Below, in pieces: positions 6,766 to 8,883 of a stretch of DNA of 8,883 nt; position 1 is the stretch's first letter, and the number at the start of each line of letters is the position of its first letter. The DNA is from an uncultured Fibrobacterota bacterium. GTDB taxonomy: Bacteria > Fibrobacterota > Chitinivibrionia > Chitinivibrionales > Chitinispirillaceae. Position numbers and translations under genes: made by a program. The DNA is taken from contig CAISVC010000749.1 of assembly GCA_903888815.1 (NCBI GenBank), forward strand, positions 1-8,883, written 5' to 3'. The notes beneath the pieces were generated by a model. That model searched no databases and was not told the origin of the DNA. It worked only from the letters and a program-made list of their open reading frames with translations.

Positions 6766-6799
6766 AACCTGAGAAATTCCTTTAACCATTTTTTTCATC

Positions 6800-7789
6800 A
6801 TGATCACGCTCGGCATCGAAACTTCGTGCGACGAAACAGCGGTGGCGCTGCTCGACGACGACCGCATCCTGGCCAACATGGTTTATTCGCAGATCGAGCA
6901 CGCCCGTTTCGGCGGCGTGATTCCGGAACTGGCCTCGCGCGCCCACCTTGAAAAAATCGACCGGCTCACCGCCACCGTGCTGAAAAAAACGTCGCTCTCT
7001 ATTGACAAGTGCAACCTCGTCGCGGTGACCGACAGCCCCGGGCTCGCGGGCGCGCTGCTCGTGGGCGTGAGCTTCGCGCTCGGCATCCATGCACAAACCG
7101 GCATCCCGGTCACCGGCATCAACCACCTGGAAGGCCACATCTGCGCGATCTTTCTTTCGCGGCCGGACATTCCTCTGCCGTTTCTCGCGCTCGTGGTTTC
7201 GGGCGGCCATACCGCAATGTACCGGGTTGACAATGTGGGAAAATATTCGTGCCTCGGCCAGACCGTGGACGACGCGGCCGGAGAGGCGTTCGACAAGGTC
7301 GGGAAAATGCTCGGATTCCCCTACCCTGCCGGGAAGGCCATCGAAGAGGAGGCGCTGCGCGCCGGGGCCGGGGCAGGCCGCGAGGCCGTTTTCCCGGTGG
7401 CGCGCCTTTCAGGCTCCCCGCTTGATTTCAGCTTTTCCGGACTCAAGACCGCGGTGAAATATTATGTGACGGAAAAAGGCAAAGACTACAGCCGCGAACA
7501 CAGGCCGGTCATCTGCAGGGCGTTTCAGGAGGCGGTGGTTGCCTCGCTTGTCAATAATTGCGCCGCTGCCGCTGAGAAGAGCGGCTGTAAAAGGATAGTG
7601 CTGGTCGGGGGCGTTGCCTGCAACATGCGCCTGCGCGAAGCACTGCAGCAGCGACTCGGTGACGGGGTCTGTTTTCCTCCGCCCGAGTTGTGCGCGGACA
7701 ACGGCGCCATGATCGCCTGCGCCGGGTTCATGCGTTCAAAACTGAACCTGCTCCGCCCGCCGCATATGGATCCCGGCGGGACATTATAA
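6800..7789 (+). CDS. tsaD: tRNA N6-threonylcarbamoyladenosine transferase TsaD
   Basis: TsaD (Gcp/Kae1 family, 329 residues, normal length) moves the threonylcarbamoyl group from TC-AMP to A37 of ANN-decoding tRNAs, working with TsaB and TsaE in the cytoplasm. It is an ASKHA-fold protein: N-terminal GIETSCDETAVAL (5-17), the FGGVIPELASRAHL stretch (37-50), metal ligands His109 and His113 in NHLEGH, LVVSGGHT (131-138), LGQTVDDAAGEAFDKVGKML (152-171), SFSGLKTAV (211-219), GGVACNMRLR (270-279), and the C-terminal metal ligand Asp300 in CADNGAM. The loop usually read YPGGP is YPAGK here (175-179), a mild departure. The ATG at 6800 has no clear ribosome site, yet the protein start fits the family exactly. 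The stop codon abuts the stop of the convergent gene on the other strand. TsaB and TsaE are not in the window. Confidence 0.97.
   Translation: MITLGIETSCDETAVALLDDDRILANMVYSQIEHARFGGVIPELASRAHLEKIDRLTATVLKKTSLSIDKCNLVAVTDSPGLAGALLVGVSFALGIHAQTGIPVTGINHLEGHICAIFLSRPDIPLPFLALVVSGGHTAMYRVDNVGKYSCLGQTVDDAAGEAFDKVGKMLGFPYPAGKAIEEEALRAGAGAGREAVFPVARLSGSPLDFSFSGLKTAVKYYVTEKGKDYSREHRPVICRAFQEAVVASLVNNCAAAAEKSGCKRIVLVGGVACNMRLREALQQRLGDGVCFPPPELCADNGAMIACAGFMRSKLNLLRPPHMDPGGTL
7756..7780. repeat. GC-rich hairpin at the 3' end of tsaD
   Basis: CCCGCCG (7756-7762) pairs exactly with CGGCGGG (7774-7780) over 11 bases, just inside the tsaD 3' end and 6 bp before its stop codon. No T-run follows on either strand, so a terminator role for either converging gene is only a possibility. 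Confidence 0.4.
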
Positions 7790-8883
7790 TTACGGAATGA
7801 TACTGTTTTTGAAAATCTTCGATACTCTCCCGTCGGTGCCAATGCATCTCATTTCTACAAAGTAAATCCCGGAGGGCGCGGTTTCGATCCGCATCGACTG
7901 CCGCAGGCCTCCGGCCTTGAGCCCTGTATTGGCAGCGGTCCGCGACCACACGCAGGTACCTTTGCAGTCGTAAAGTCTGAACCGCAGCGACTGCACCAGT
8001 GCCGGCGAAGGAACCGAAAAGAAAATGACCGGCTGCCGCGCAATGGAAACGCCCAGAAGCGAGGGGTTCCGTGCAATTCCGTTTTTCAGCGCTCCGTCAG
8101 GAACGGAAGCAGGATCGAACACGGTGATGTATACGGTATCCTCGTCAAACCCTTTGGCGTTATACGCGCGTATATAATAGGCGGTTCTCGGCATCAGCAT
8201 CTGCGCCCAGCCGGAAATGGCGCCGGTTGTCCAGTTGAAGATCAGATAGTCCGGGAATGTCGAAGGATTGACGGTAATGCTGTCGACAATGCCGGTAATG
8301 ACAGGGACGACCGAACTCAGAATGCCACCGTAGGCAACGCGGAGCTCTTTCGTCGGATAATCGATGGTCGGAGGATCATCGACCACGAACTCCTGGTTGC
8401 GGTAGGCAAGCATGAGCCAGTCGGTGGAGCGGTTGGTGTTCGATATTTCTACTTCGTCAATGGTGCCCCGGTAATTGGAAATCGCCCCGATGTCGTTCTC
8501 CTGTCCCATGGTTACGGGTGTATTGGTCGTGGCGTACGTATGGGTGAAACCGGTTCCGACTTCGACACCGTTCACGTACCACCGCGAGACGGTCCCGTTA
8601 TGGACGACTGCCACGAAGAGGTTGGTGTTGACTGCCGGGGTACCGCCCGGCGCCCAGTCGTTGCCGCCGCCATATCCCCATAAAAGCCAGGCGTTGTCAC
8701 GCACGAACGCGCCGTACTGGCCGCTGTTCACATTCGTGCCCAGCACCACGATGCCGCTCCGCCGGGTATCGGGCAGCCTGACCCAGAAGTTAATGGTACG
8801 GACCGCGTTGCCCGAGATGCCGGTGTTATTGGCTGAAACAAGATACTCGCTCATGCCGTCCAGAAATACCCCGTTACCGATGA
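7790..8883 (-). CDS. Secreted LamG/Ig-domain surface protein, C-terminal part
   Basis: Runs off the right edge: the frame stays open upstream of the Met codon at 8852-8854, so about 363 residues of a longer protein are visible and the true start and signal peptide lie outside. Positions here are counted from that Met. Residues 1-155 are a LamG/concanavalin-A-like domain: INFWVRL (21-27), WYVNGVEVG (92-100), IDEVEISNTNRSTDW (132-146), and the typical LAYRNQ end. Residues 160-247 look like a putative-Ig (He_PIG) repeat: PPTIDYP at the start, FNWTTGAISG (206-215) matching the 'f...tG.isG' signature. Residues 275-354 resemble a C-terminal secretion/sorting domain, ending SGIYFVEMRC...GRVSKIFKN, as in type IX-like cargo proteins. 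Such proteins are usually exported adhesins or carbohydrate-binding or degrading enzymes; the catalytic part, if any, is not visible. It is convergent with tsaD. Confidence 0.8.
   Translation of the reverse strand, partial: IGNGVFLDGMSEYLVSANNTGISGNAVRTINFWVRLPDTRRSGIVVLGTNVNSGQYGAFVRDNAWLLWGYGGGNDWAPGGTPAVNTNLFVAVVHNGTVSRWYVNGVEVGTGFTHTYATTNTPVTMGQENDIGAISNYRGTIDEVEISNTNRSTDWLMLAYRNQEFVVDDPPTIDYPTKELRVAYGGILSSVVPVITGIVDSITVNPSTFPDYLIFNWTTGAISGWAQMLMPRTAYYIRAYNAKGFDEDTVYITVFDPASVPDGALKNGIARNPSLLGVSIARQPVIFFSVPSPALVQSLRFRLYDCKGTCVWSRTAANTGLKAGGLRQSMRIETAPSGIYFVEMRCIGTDGRVSKIFKNSIIP

Larger units (their letters stand above)
6454..6799. other. Structured non-coding region before tsaD
   Basis: 346 bp with no supportable gene; the open frames across it (6526-6951, 6584-6772) give non-protein-like translations and one runs on into tsaD in the wrong frame. 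It is rich in secondary structure: a hairpin at 6576-6596, a CACGC/GCGTG hairpin at 6619-6631, and three copies of an AGGCCT-pyrimidine-rich motif (6506-6515, 6550-6558, 6663-6672). Near 6711-6735 it reads TTCATCCTTCGACGCAGCTCAG, a diverged form of the dispersed CTTCGAC...GCTCAG repeat common in bacterial intergenic DNA, flanked by direct repeats of TTAACCGGACG (6692-6702 and 6755-6765). No clear promoter or ribosome site for tsaD is evident. Confidence 0.6.

Noticed and set aside
6526..6951. 141-codon frame covering the gap before tsaD
   Set aside because: It overlaps tsaD in the wrong frame and its upstream half is made of hairpins and repeats; not protein-like.

Overview
This 8.9-kb window looks like ordinary bacterial chromosome from a moderately GC-rich organism. 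The genes at the left (about 395-2680) read visibly less GC-rich than the tsaD region at the right. No sequence feature fixes the taxon. A PTS enzyme I, a fused MFS/spermidine-synthase-like membrane protein and a large LamG/Ig-type surface protein with a C-terminal sorting-like domain together suggest an FCB-group, Fibrobacterota-like or deltaproteobacterial-type lineage, but that is inference only. I see no mobile element, CRISPR array, tRNA or rRNA.

Layout: (1) 1-384 (+), the C-terminal end of PTS enzyme I. (2) 395-1801 (+), a B12-domain radical SAM protein. (3) 1798-2679 (+), a soluble diguanylate cyclase overlapping gene 2 by the ATGA quartet. These three are so tightly spaced that they probably form one transcription unit. 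(4) A 261-bp gap, then 2941-5571 (+), an 876-residue polytopic membrane protein fused to a spermidine-synthase-like domain. (5) A 192-bp gap with a hairpin repeat, then 5764-6453 (+), a small protein that reads as a YchF-family protein stripped of its GTPase motifs but keeping the helical segment and the C-terminal TGS domain. (6) A 346-bp, highly structured non-coding gap, then 6800-7789 (+), tsaD, the tRNA t6A synthesis enzyme. (7) 7790-8883 (-), the C-terminal portion of a secreted LamG/Ig protein, converging on tsaD with no bases between the stop codons.

Functionally this is a mixture: sugar or nitrogen PTS signalling, a c-di-GMP enzyme and a radical SAM enzyme on the left; translation-related genes (YchF-like, TsaD) on the right; and an envelope or surface protein at the edge. 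The points most worth a second look are the GTPase-less YchF relative, a perfect 17-bp palindrome carried in frame inside the membrane protein gene, the loss of the catalytic aspartates in its synthase-like domain, and the repeat-rich gap before tsaD.
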